A stretch of DNA of 64,000 nt from Patescibacteria group bacterium (GTDB lineage Bacteria > Patescibacteriota > Patescibacteriia > Patescibacteriales > Patescibacteriaceae): NCBI GenBank assembly GCA_028704945.1, contig JAQWEL010000001.1:124001-188000 (forward strand), in the 5' to 3' direction. Positions within the stretch are counted from its first letter, which is position 1. Each line of letters starts with the position of its first letter. Of the stretch, positions 37,012-45,650 are shown one piece after another. The notes below the pieces were generated by a model. That model saw only the letters and a list, made by a program, of their open reading frames with translations, did not search any database and was not told the DNA's origin. Both the position numbers and the translations under genes were made by a program.

Positions 37012-37039
37012 TCCTTGCTTATTGAAGCAGGGATTATTT
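37006..37039. terminator. Bidirectional terminator after the glycan cluster
   Basis: AAATAATCC-T-TGCTT and AAGCA-G-GGATTATTT form a long stem. It lies between the glycosyltransferase gene (+) and the convergent hypothetical gene (-). Confidence 0.75.
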
Positions 37040-37048
37040 AGGAGATTG

Positions 37049-37534
37049 TCATAGATAAAATGAATATTTCTCTAGAAGTATTTTTTTGTAAATAGTTGCT
37101 AAAGGAGTATAGTAGACTTCTTCTTTTTCTTGATTTTCTATTAATTCTAACAGCTTGATATATTCTTTAATAGAAATAGGAAAATTTTTGTTTAAGATTA
37201 TTTCAGTTGTGTTAATCAGATGAAAAAAAGAGTTTATTTGGTTGACTTGTGATTCATTCAAAATAGTTTTTTTTGATTCGTAAATTTTTTTTATTTCTTT
37301 TGCAATCGGATAGGATTGACGATAGGAAGTGTTTTTTTGAATTTCAGCAACAACATTAAGCGGCGTTAATTTCTTTTCATCTAATGGATAATTTCGAGAA
37401 GTCTCATCTAATTCTTCTAATAGTTGTTCAACTTTATCCAAAGTTACCTTAACACCGGCAAAGTTTTCTTGTTTGGCTTCTGTCGCCGCACGCTTGAATT
37501 CTAAAAATTCTCGAGTTTCATTACGTTTTCTCAT
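37049..37534 (-). CDS. Hypothetical protein, 161 aa
   Basis: I do not recognise the family. The protein is soluble, helical and highly charged, with a possible coiled coil near residues 25-45 (VKVTLDKVEQLLEELDE). The start at 37534 is chosen over an upstream codon at 37603 because GGAGA precedes it and because the promoter (37576-37603) overlaps the longer version. It is a single-gene unit. Confidence 0.65.
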   Translation of the reverse strand: MRKRNETREFLEFKRAATEAKQENFAGVKVTLDKVEQLLEELDETSRNYPLDEKKLTPLNVVAEIQKNTSYRQSYPIAKEIKKIYESKKTILNESQVNQINSFFHLINTTEIILNKNFPISIKEYIKLLELIENQEKEEVYYTPLATIYKKILLEKYSFYL

Positions 37535-37575
37535 GATTAATCTCCAAATTTGTTTATTTTTAAATAACTGATTTA

Positions 37576-37603
37576 AATTTAGCAAAGATTGGTCAAAAGT
37601 CAA
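37576..37603 (-). promoter_or_regulatory. Promoter of the 161-aa hypothetical gene
   Basis: Minus strand: TTGACT (37603-37598), 16-bp spacer, TAAATT (37581-37576). Confidence 0.45.
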
Positions 37604-37618
37604 CCTTTGATTCTAAAC

Positions 37619-37652
37619 AAAAAACCTTCTTATTTCTTAAAGAAGGTTTTAT
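37619..37652 (-). terminator. Terminator of the TIM-barrel-like gene
   Basis: AAAACCTTCTT and AAGAAGGTTTT form an 11-bp stem; on the minus strand a T run follows. Confidence 0.75.
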
Positions 37653-37670
37653 TTGTTTTTAGGCGAGATA

Positions 37671-38366
37671 TTATAGATAATTTTTAACATATTCAAGCTC
37701 CTCGGAAATTTCTGAAACATTATTAAAAATACTTTCGATAATTATTGGCGCAGATGAATGCCGACAACAATCAATCAATTGGTTTTGTTTGGTTTGAAAT
37801 AATGGCTCTCGATAATTAATTGATCCACTAAGCTGAATTTCAGCTAAATGACCAAGATTAATTTTGATTAATCTTTCAGCTAAACGTAGATAATTATCTA
37901 AACGATAAGCATTGTTGAGATTTAACACAAAGCACCAGTCAGAGTGTTTTTCAAAAAAATTAATAAAATCATTGTTGTTATCAACAAACGGATTTTTAGG
38001 AAGATGCCCGTTTTTAATTGACCAAATAGCAGGATAGTCGCTGAAAATATTCCAGTTTTCGACTAAATTCGGCTCGACAATCATTAGATTAATGTCGACG
38101 TATTGGCAAAAATCATATAAACAATCCAAAAGACGTCTGGTCTCTTTATTGTTTTTGTAATGATGATTTAAGGGTAAACACAGTGATTTGTAGTAAAAAT
38201 GTTTGATTTCAGAAGCCAAATATTTCAATTTGGATGCTTCAGCGCTATCGTGGCACACAATTTCTATGGCCTGGTTGGACGATCGTTCCAAGAGTCTTAG
38301 GCCATCCTTTGAGTATGGATTGGCTATATTAGTAAGCGATCCACTTGAAAAACCAATTGTTTTCAT
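37671..38366 (-). CDS. Hypothetical, AP-endonuclease-2/xylose-isomerase-like TIM barrel?
   Basis: The 231-residue protein has a first strand KTIGFSSGSL and repeating strand-helix units (IEIVCHDSAEA, SLCLPLNH, INLMIVEPN, WCFVLNLNNAY, EIQLSGSINY, APIIIES). The phasing and final Glu resemble the xylose-isomerase-like TIM-barrel superfamily that includes endonuclease IV. The histidine and aspartate ligands of a working enzyme are not all visible, so activity is uncertain. AAAGGTGAT precedes the ATG at 38366, which is preferred over a longer start at 38417. It is a single-gene unit diverging from smc. Confidence 0.6.
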   Translation of the reverse strand: MKTIGFSSGSLTNIANPYSKDGLRLLERSSNQAIEIVCHDSAEASKLKYLASEIKHFYYKSLCLPLNHHYKNNKETRRLLDCLYDFCQYVDINLMIVEPNLVENWNIFSDYPAIWSIKNGHLPKNPFVDNNNDFINFFEKHSDWCFVLNLNNAYRLDNYLRLAERLIKINLGHLAEIQLSGSINYREPLFQTKQNQLIDCCRHSSAPIIIESIFNNVSEISEELEYVKNYL

Positions 38367-38571
38367 ATCATCACCTTTTATTTTAAATGAACAAATAACT
38401 ATCTTTATTATTAGCATAAGTTAAGAATAAATAAAAGCTAATAATTTTTTTGAACAGCCTTTTTGTGTAATATTAAATTAAAAATTTTAATATTTTTTAA
38501 AATCGGCTTGCTTTACTAAGTTATTTTTAAAGGTTATAATGTTTGGAAAGGGGATTATACCCTATATTTTT

Positions 38572-41500
38572 ATGTATTTAGAGAAATTAGTCGTGCAAGG
38601 ATTTAAATCTTTTGCCAATAAAAATGAACTTATTTTTCCGGGCGCTTTGAAAGAAGGCAAGCATGGTTTGACGGCTGTCGTCGGTCCTAACGGTTCAGGG
38701 AAATCTAACGTAGCGGATGCTGTTCGTTGGGCGCTCGGAGAGCAATCAATGAAGACTTTGCGTGGCAAGAAATCAGAAGATGTTATTTTTGCCGGTTCAG
38801 ATAAAAAAGGCCAATTAGGTATGGCCGAGGTTTCTTTGTATTTGAATAATCATGATGGACAGTCTTCGATTGAATATTCTGACATCGTCTTAACTCGGCG
38901 TTTGTTTCGAGATGGTAATTCCGAATATTTGTTAAACAATAATCGAGTTCGCTTGCTCGATGTCCAAATGCTTTTAGCTAAAGCTAACTTTGGCCAAAAG
39001 ACATATTCAGTTATCGGTCAGGGCATGGTGGAAGGTTTTTTAAACACTTCTTTAGCTGAACGCAAAGAATTTTTTGATGAAGCCACCGGTGTTAAACAAT
39101 ATCAAATTAAAAGAGATGATGCGTTAAATAAACTGAAGTCGAGTTTAGAAAATTTAAGCCAGTCGCAAATGCTCGTAATGGAAATTGAGCCGCGTCTCAA
39201 AACTTTATCTAAACAAATGTCTCGTTTAGAAAAGAAAGGTCAGCTGGTTTCGGAGTTAGATGATTTGTCTTTGAATTATTATGCTAAGAGTTGGCAAGAT
39301 ATCAATACTAAGATTAAAGATATCAAATTAAAGATGGGTGATTTAGAAGCCGCGGCTAATCATAAAAAAGAAGAGGTTGCTAATTTGGAAAAACAGTTGT
39401 CGCTCATTAATATCGAAGAAACGGTTAATGATGAATTTGATAAATATCAAGCCCAATTGGCCGAAGCTCAGAGAGAAAAAATTTCATTGGAAAAATATTT
39501 AGAGAGCTTAAAGGGTTGGCTGGAATTAAGCACTGAGGCCGTGGAGAAAAATGATTTACTATTACTAAACAACGAGCAGGAAAAATTATTAGCCGACTTA
39601 GATGTAGCTAAAGCTAATCAAAATAAGATATTTGCCGAGCCTGATCGCCGAGCTTCAATTTCCGAAATAGCTAATGAGGTTGAAAAATTAGAAAGAGATC
39701 GCTCTGGTTTGCTTAGAGAAATAAATCGTCTTGACGCCTGGATTGAGATGAAGCTTGAAGCAGCTGGTCAATTTGATTTAGCTTTTTTGCATAATCGTCA
39801 TAAAGAACTTAATGAATTAGTTGAATTCTCGGAAAAAGAGATTAGTGATTTAGTTGCTAACACTGCTAAAGAAGAAGTTTTTTTAGCTAATAAATCGGCT
39901 GAAAAAGAAGGTTTGTTAAGTAGAATTAAAGAATTGAATGATGAAATTAGACAGTCGGCTAGTTTGGGTGATAAAGCAATAGTTACTGAAGTAAACAGCC
40001 GTTTGGAAAAATCTTTATTAAAATTAGAACAAGCTGAACAAGCTGATGATTTGCAATTAATCAGAGCTGCCTTAGCCGAAATACGGGAAGAATTGAAACA
40101 GGTTTTGGTTTTTTCAACTGGACGAGAAAATACTATTAAATTAGAAAAATTACGCGAAAATTTAGCTGATTATCAGCTTAAAAAAGAAAAGATTGCTAAT
40201 GAATTATCAACTTGCCAGTTGAATTTAAATGTCATTAGTGAAAAGAAAAGATTGATTAACGCCAAGATTGATTCAGTTCGTCGCGAACTTAATGATATTG
40301 ACGGCAAGATTAAAAAGGGCGAAGAAAAATTTGATGCTGGCTCAGCTAAAGGTGAGCGTGATGAACTAAAGAAAAAAGAAAGCGTTTTAGTTGAGCAAAT
40401 TAATGCTCTGCGTAGTAAGCTTAGTGAATTGCGTTTGGCTGATGACCAAAAGCGTTTGGCTGTGACTAGTGCCAGACAACAAACCGAAAATATTGAACGC
40501 GAATTAAATAGAGTTAATAATCGTTTAAATGAAATTAAATTTTCTGTCACTAAAACTGAAATCAGGCGTGAAGAATTTGAGCGTCAGATAATTTTAAATA
40601 AGCCCGATGTTTTATTTGAAGTGGCGATTATTAATACCGAGTTATTAAATATTCAACAGCGAGTTGATGGAGCTGAAAATAAAGCTATTTTTGCTCGTCA
40701 AAAAATTAGTGAATTTAATAATGCTCAAGAAACTAAACGTAAAAAATTAATAGAATTACAAAAATTATTACAAGAAGCTTCAGCGGAAAACAATAGATTA
40801 TTAGGCAATTTAAATGATTTTAACTTGAATATTGTTCGCTATGAAACTAAATTGGAAGATTTGGAGTTAGAAATTGCTGAAAATTATAATCATTTAGATA
40901 GGATTAAAAATCATTCAGTTGGTGAAAGTTTTAATCACGATGAAGCTTTTAATAAAATTAAAAATATTAAGCATCAATTAGAGTTAATCGGTTCAATCGA
41001 CGAGGATGCTGAAAAAGAATATATTGAAACTAAAGAGCGTTATGATTTTTTGTCGGTTCAAGTTAATGACTTAAATGACACGATTAAAAGTTTGGAAGAA
41101 GTTATTAATGAACTGGATGAAACTATTCGTGGCCGTTTTGATAAGGAATTTAAAGTTATCGCTACTAAATTTGAAGAATACTTTAAAGTTTTGTTTAATG
41201 GCGGGGACGCTAAGATTGTAAAAGTCATGTCTGATGAGTTGAACGATGAGGATGATGATAGCGGCGAAGCCAAGGTGATTGAATCCGATAATCTGACAGC
41301 TAAAACTTTAAAGAAAATTAAAGCTTTGCAAAGGGTTAACGCGACCGGTTTAGCCGGTATTGAAATTATGGCTACGCCTCCGGGCAAGAAGATCCGTTCA
41401 ATCCAGATGTTGTCTGGCGGAGAGCGGGCGTTGACTGCTATCGCTTTGATTTGCGCCATTATCAGCGCTAATCCATCTCCGTTCGTAGTTTTAGATGAAG

Positions 41501-41703
41501 TTGATGCCGCGCTTGATGAAGCCAACTCCGAACGCTTGGCTAAGATTTTAGACGAGTTGTCGCATAAGACTCAATTCATTGTCATTACTCATAATCGCGC
41601 GCCAATGCGTAAGGCTAGTATTTTGTATGGTGTGACGATGCAGGCTGATGGGGTGAGTAAATTGCTTAGTGTTAAGTTAGAAGAGATTGCTCAGAATAAA
41701 TAA
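38572..41703 (+). CDS. smc: Chromosome segregation SMC protein without a normal hinge
   Basis: SMC is the ATPase that loops and compacts the chromosome. The N-terminal head has YLEKLVVQGFKSF and Walker A GPNGSGKSN (residues 38-46). The C-terminal head has the signature LSGGERALTAIAL (about 947) and Walker B FVVLDEVDAALDE (about 972). At 1043 residues it is over 100 shorter than usual. The coiled-coil part (about 170-865) is charged helical sequence throughout, and I see no globular Gly-rich hinge near its middle, only a short break around SASLGDKAIV and VFSTGREN. The C-terminal head has an acidic insertion (DELNDEDDDSGEA). ATG at 38572 matches the usual SMC start. scpA and scpB are not in the window. 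Confidence 0.93.
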   Translation: MYLEKLVVQGFKSFANKNELIFPGALKEGKHGLTAVVGPNGSGKSNVADAVRWALGEQSMKTLRGKKSEDVIFAGSDKKGQLGMAEVSLYLNNHDGQSSIEYSDIVLTRRLFRDGNSEYLLNNNRVRLLDVQMLLAKANFGQKTYSVIGQGMVEGFLNTSLAERKEFFDEATGVKQYQIKRDDALNKLKSSLENLSQSQMLVMEIEPRLKTLSKQMSRLEKKGQLVSELDDLSLNYYAKSWQDINTKIKDIKLKMGDLEAAANHKKEEVANLEKQLSLINIEETVNDEFDKYQAQLAEAQREKISLEKYLESLKGWLELSTEAVEKNDLLLLNNEQEKLLADLDVAKANQNKIFAEPDRRASISEIANEVEKLERDRSGLLREINRLDAWIEMKLEAAGQFDLAFLHNRHKELNELVEFSEKEISDLVANTAKEEVFLANKSAEKEGLLSRIKELNDEIRQSASLGDKAIVTEVNSRLEKSLLKLEQAEQADDLQLIRAALAEIREELKQVLVFSTGRENTIKLEKLRENLADYQLKKEKIANELSTCQLNLNVISEKKRLINAKIDSVRRELNDIDGKIKKGEEKFDAGSAKGERDELKKKESVLVEQINALRSKLSELRLADDQKRLAVTSARQQTENIERELNRVNNRLNEIKFSVTKTEIRREEFERQIILNKPDVLFEVAIINTELLNIQQRVDGAENKAIFARQKISEFNNAQETKRKKLIELQKLLQEASAENNRLLGNLNDFNLNIVRYETKLEDLELEIAENYNHLDRIKNHSVGESFNHDEAFNKIKNIKHQLELIGSIDEDAEKEYIETKERYDFLSVQVNDLNDTIKSLEEVINELDETIRGRFDKEFKVIATKFEEYFKVLFNGGDAKIVKVMSDELNDEDDDSGEAKVIESDNLTAKTLKKIKALQRVNATGLAGIEIMATPPGKKIRSIQMLSGGERALTAIALICAIISANPSPFVVLDEVDAALDEANSERLAKILDELSHKTQFIVITHNRAPMRKASILYGVTMQADGVSKLLSVKLEEIAQNK

Positions 41704-41705
41704 TA

Positions 41706-41734
41706 AAGGGCCGGCTTCATTAGCTGGCTTTTTT
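41706..41734 (+). terminator. Terminator after smc
   Basis: GCCGGC, TTCATTA loop, GCTGGC (one G-T pair), then TTTTTT. Confidence 0.75.
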
Positions 41735-41824
41735 GTTGAAAAGATTAATGGTGTAATAGTAGAGTTATTGAAAATTGGCACAAAGAAGATTTATAGCCCA
41801 ATTTTATTTTTTTCGCCATTTTAC

Positions 41825-41896
41825 TTGTTGAAAACTGTATATTTTTTATTATAATATTAGATGTACAAAACAGGATGCTAACAGCCTTGTTTTTTG
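41825..41896 (+). promoter_or_regulatory. Possible upstream promoter and short terminator before 16S
   Basis: TTGTTG (41825-41830), 18-bp spacer and TATAAT (41849-41854) are followed at 41867-41896 by an AAAACAGG/CCTTGTTTT hairpin with a T run. A transcript from here would stop quickly, so this could be a small RNA or an attenuated upstream rRNA promoter. The rest of the 41735-41969 gap shows nothing else. Confidence 0.35.
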
Positions 41897-41969
41897 TTTA
41901 ATAAAATATATTTAATTTTAGCCCATTTTTTAATGATAGATCTTATTTTATTGGTGTTTTTAAACGCTA

Positions 41970-41998
41970 TTGACACTTTTTAAATATTGGTATATTAT
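41970..41998 (+). promoter_or_regulatory. 16S rRNA promoter
   Basis: TTGACA (41970-41975), 17-bp spacer, TATTAT (41993-41998). It lies about 215 bp before mature 16S, with boxA-like and processing sites between. Confidence 0.7.
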
Positions 41999-42051
41999 TG
42001 CTATTGCTTATAACAAATTCAGTTATAAGCGTATTTATTGCATCGCAAAAT

Positions 42052-42066
42052 TGAACTTTAACAAAT
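42052..42066 (+). promoter_or_regulatory. boxA-like antitermination site
   Basis: TGAACTTTAACAAAT resembles the bacterial rRNA boxA (TGCTCTTTAACA core). It lies between the promoter and the processing stem, the normal position for NusB/S10 loading. Confidence 0.5.
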
Positions 42067-42088
42067 AGATTAAGCGCTTGAGAACTTA

Positions 42089-42104
42089 CAGGCGCTAACT
42101 CATA
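42089..42104 (+). other. 16S processing stem, 5' arm
   Basis: CAGGCGCTAACTCATA pairs perfectly with 43785-43800 downstream of 16S. The stem continues outward with mismatches. This is the expected RNase III substrate that loops out the 16S precursor. Confidence 0.7.
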
Positions 42105-42216
42105 CTTAAGTACAGCATTTACGTCTTAAGAAAACCGAATTATTGCTCGCGCAAGCAGCAGTAGTTCAATAGGAAAAGAACCTATCAAAAACATCCTTGG
42201 TTAAAACCAAGTAAAA

Positions 42217-43694
<1,478 letters not shown>

Positions 43695-43784
43695 CTAGGG
43701 AGATGTTAATTACTTTATTTTTATCAGTAATTAGCGGTCGGAAATTCAATGTAAGTGTCATTTTGATAAACTAAATTGAATTCA

Positions 43785-43800
43785 TATGAGTTAGCGCCTG
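43785..43800 (+). other. 16S processing stem, 3' arm
   Basis: TATGAGTTAGCGCCTG is the exact reverse complement of 42089-42104 and closes the precursor stem around 16S rRNA. Confidence 0.7.
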
Positions 43801-43894
43801 CGAGGTCTTAAGCCTTGCAAGGTATAAGAAATAGTTTATGGGACTATTTAATCGATTTATAAGTTCAGGTTTCTACCATAAAACGATTAACAAC

Positions 43895-43937
43895 AAAAGA
43901 CTGTTCCGAATTATTTATTAAGCCCAGTCTTTTTTTG
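43895..43937 (+). terminator. Terminator after 16S rRNA
   Basis: AAAAGACTG and CAGTCTTTTTTT form a 9-bp stem with a long loop, then a T run. It separates 16S from the tRNA-Ile gene. Confidence 0.65.
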
Positions 43938-43948
43938 TTATAAATAAG

Positions 43949-44022
43949 GGGCAATTAGCTCAGTTGGTTAGAGCGCAACACTGATAATGTTGAGGTCGGA
44001 GGTTCGAATCCTCCATTGCCCA
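43949..44022 (+). tRNA. tRNA-Ile (GAT)
   Basis: Acceptor GGGCAAT/ATTGCCC, D stem GCTC/GAGC, anticodon loop CTGATAA with anticodon GAT, T loop TTCGAAT, discriminator A. CCA is not encoded (CTA follows). tRNA-Ile(GAT) behind 16S is the classic rRNA-spacer tRNA, here without 23S. Confidence 0.96.
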
Positions 44023-44065
44023 CTAAAATACGACAGTATTTTAAGAGGCAATGAACAATTATTAT

Positions 44066-44138
44066 AGCGGGGTAGAGCAGTTGGCAGCTCGCCAGGCCCA
44101 TAACCTGGAGGTCATCGGTTCGAATCCGATCCCCGCAA
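44066..44138 (+). tRNA. Initiator tRNA-fMet (CAT), unusual
   Basis: AGCGGGG pairs with CCCCGC, leaving an unpaired A1-A72, the mark of a bacterial initiator. The D stem is GAGC/GCTC. The anticodon stem CCAGG/CCTGG holds loop CCCATAA with anticodon CAT. Position 33 is C, not the near-universal U. Only two of the three G-C pairs expected at the base of an initiator anticodon stem are present (29-41 is A-T). T arm ATCGG-TTCGAAT-CCGAT. CCA is not encoded (ACA follows). Its 3' half, from the anticodon loop on, is copied three times downstream. Confidence 0.88.
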
Positions 44139-44309
44139 CAATTACGTCATTTGATTTGTATAACTTAAAGCAGTGGAAAACAATCAGCCCATAATCCCGC
44201 TATGGCGGGATCATCGGTTCGAATCCGATCCCCGCAACAATTACGTCATTTGATTTGTATAACTTAAAGCAGTGGAAAACAATCAGCCCATAATCCCGCT
44301 ATGGCGGGA
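44112..44309 (+). repeat. 99-bp tandem repeat made from the tRNA-fMet 3' end
   Basis: Two perfect 99-bp units (44112-44210, 44211-44309) and a partial third (44310-44336). Each unit holds the T arm and acceptor of the initiator tRNA, a spacer of about 49 bp, then CCCATAA (the tRNA's anticodon loop) followed by a TCCCGC-TATG-GCGGGA palindrome. Read across the joint, each is a tRNA 3' half (44188-44237 and 44287-44336) with the palindrome in place of the anticodon-stem 3' strand. Confidence 0.85.
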
Positions 44310-44592
44310 TCATCGGTTCGAATCCGATCCCCGCAAAATAAATACAAATAAACCATATTGGGTTTATGTAATTAAGAACGATGAAAATAAACATTACATC
44401 GGTCTAAGTGAAAATGTTTTAGTCCGTTTAGATCAGCATAATCAAGGTTTGTCTAAGTGGACAAGTAAATTTAAAAATTGGAAAATTGTTTATACCAAAC
44501 AATTTGGAAATTTGACAGAGGCTAGAAAGTGGGAAAATTATCTTAAAAAGCAAAAAGGTGGTAACGGCTTTAAAAAAATAATTGGCCCATAA
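44272..44592 (+). CDS. Single-domain GIY-YIG endonuclease between tRNA fragments
   Basis: GIY-YIG nucleases cut DNA and often drive homing of mobile elements. The domain spans residues ~28-100 with the three-part core: VYV (Tyr32), YIG (42-44), the catalytic Arg in VRLDQHN (Arg52) and the metal-binding Glu in ARKWENYLKK (Glu88). It is the short UPF0213-like type without a separate DNA-binding domain. The only usual start codon in frame is GTG 44272, so residues ~5-22 are translated from a tRNA fragment (RFESDPRK is the T arm and acceptor). The stop TAA lies within the CCCATAA of the next fragment. No promoter or Shine-Dalgarno; it would be read from the tRNA transcript. An alternative is initiation at a rare codon near 44336. 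Confidence 0.75.
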   Translation: MENNQPIIPLWRDHRFESDPRKINTNKPYWVYVIKNDENKHYIGLSENVLVRLDQHNQGLSKWTSKFKNWKIVYTKQFGNLTEARKWENYLKKQKGGNGFKKIIGP

Positions 44593-44635
44593 TCCCGCTA
44601 GGGCGGGATCGTGCGTTCGAATCGCACCCCCGCAA
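44586..44635 (+). repeat. Displaced initiator-tRNA 3' half with a different T arm
   Basis: CCCATAA (44586-44592), a TCCCGC-TAGG-GCGGGA palindrome, then GTGCG-TTCGAAT-CGCAC-CCCCGCA-A-CA. It matches the upstream fragments except for its T stem (GTGCG/CGCAC in place of ATCGG/CCGAT). It may be the original 3' end of the host tRNA pushed downstream by the element, or another element's copy. Confidence 0.7.
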
Positions 44636-44645
44636 CATTGTGTGA

Positions 44646-44717
44646 GCCGAGGTAGCTCAGTGGTAGAGCAAAGGACTGAAAATCCTTGTGTCGTGAGTCC
44701 GATTCTCACCCTCGGCA
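44646..44717 (+). tRNA. tRNA-Phe (GAA)
   Basis: Acceptor GCCGAGG/CCTCGGC, D stem GCTC/GAGC, anticodon stem AAGGA/TCCTT with loop CTGAAAA and anticodon GAA, T loop TCCGATT, discriminator A, no CCA encoded. It is the last tRNA before a terminator. Confidence 0.95.
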
Positions 44718-44726
44718 CAAATAATA

Positions 44727-44757
44727 TAAAAAACAGCCATTAAATGGCTGTTTTTTA
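44727..44757 (+). terminator. Terminator of the tRNA cluster
   Basis: AAAAAACAGCCAT and ATGGCTGTTTTTT form a perfect stem followed by T. No terminator is seen between tRNA-Ile and tRNA-Phe, so the GIY-YIG gene is probably in the same transcript as the tRNAs. Confidence 0.85.
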
Positions 44758-44802
44758 TATTATTTAATAATTAGCGAAAAAATGATATAATTAATAAAAA
44801 GT

Positions 44803-45642
44803 ATGAATTTAAGCAATCAAAAATTGTTGGAAATATTTTTGAGTAATAGTCATAATCCAATTTTGATTACCGACTTAGATTTTTCCATCATTGATCTTAG
44901 TGCTTCCGCTGAGAGTTTTTTTAAGCAGCAAAAAGGCATGCTGTTGCATACTAAATTTGTCGATAAATTAAGTAATGATAGTAGAAATAAAATATTAGCA
45001 ATTAAGAATGAACTAATAAATAATAAGATAAAAAAGGAACTATTTTTAGATATTGAAATTAAAGATACTTTAAAGTGTAATGTATCTTTAATTTATAAAG
45101 AGATTGACGGGGTAGCTTATTTTTTAATTTTTTGGTCAAGCTCAGTTAATAATGAATATGATAAACTTAGTTTAGGAGAAAAACAAAAAAAATTATTAAC
45201 GATTTTAGATTCTTTGCCAGTAGCTATATTTTTAAGAGATAATAAGGGTTTTTATATAGAATGCAATAAATCATTTTCTTATTTTTTAGGCAAGAAAAGA
45301 GAGGAAATTATTGGAAAGAATATTTTTGATATTTTTTCTAAAGAAGAAGCTGAAAAATTTTATAATAATGATTTAAAGATAATTAATGAAGGAGGGGTTG
45401 ATTATTATGAGGCAGAAATCAAGACTCCTCAGGGGGTAAAAAAGATATATGTTTATAAATCATTAATAAGAGGAAGTAATAATGAAGTGATTGGCATCGT
45501 CGGCAGCTATCAAGATATTACCAACCTGAAAGAAACTGAAAATAAACTTAATCAAAGACTTAAAGAATTAAGACAGGTTAATGAAGTTTGGGAAGAGAAA
45601 AAAAACGAAATATCAAAATTAGAAAAAATTTTAGGTAGTTAA
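44803..45642 (+). CDS. Stand-alone PAS domain protein, 279 aa
   Basis: The protein has a degenerate N-terminal PAS-like region (residues ~1-110) and a clear PAS domain at ~130-245: LPVAIFLRDNKGFYIECNKS, FLGKKREEIIGKNIFDIF, then VIGIVGSYQDITNLKETE. A C-terminal coiled coil (LNQRLKELRQVNEVWEEKK) follows. No kinase, cyclase or DNA-binding output domain follows, and no response regulator lies near, so it could only signal through a partner. It is soluble. It forms a pair with the next gene, which has the same domain plan. No Shine-Dalgarno. Confidence 0.82.
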   Translation: MNLSNQKLLEIFLSNSHNPILITDLDFSIIDLSASAESFFKQQKGMLLHTKFVDKLSNDSRNKILAIKNELINNKIKKELFLDIEIKDTLKCNVSLIYKEIDGVAYFLIFWSSSVNNEYDKLSLGEKQKKLLTILDSLPVAIFLRDNKGFYIECNKSFSYFLGKKREEIIGKNIFDIFSKEEAEKFYNNDLKIINEGGVDYYEAEIKTPQGVKKIYVYKSLIRGSNNEVIGIVGSYQDITNLKETENKLNQRLKELRQVNEVWEEKKNEISKLEKILGS

Positions 45643-45650
45643 ATTTATTT

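Noticed and set aside
44112-44336. Tandem repeats considered as a CRISPR array
   Set aside because: The units are identical throughout, with no unique spacers and no cas genes; they are tRNA-derived.
44066-44645. Group I intron in the initiator tRNA
   Set aside because: The tRNA is intact and uninterrupted, and no intron core pairing was recognised; only the anticodon-loop breakpoint is intron-like.
44428-44718. Minus-strand frame opposite the GIY-YIG gene and tRNA-Phe
   Set aside because: It reads antisense tRNA sequence and overlaps two better-supported features.
43695-44800. 23S and 5S rRNA after 16S
   Set aside because: I looked for conserved 23S or 5S segments here and along the rest of the window and saw none.
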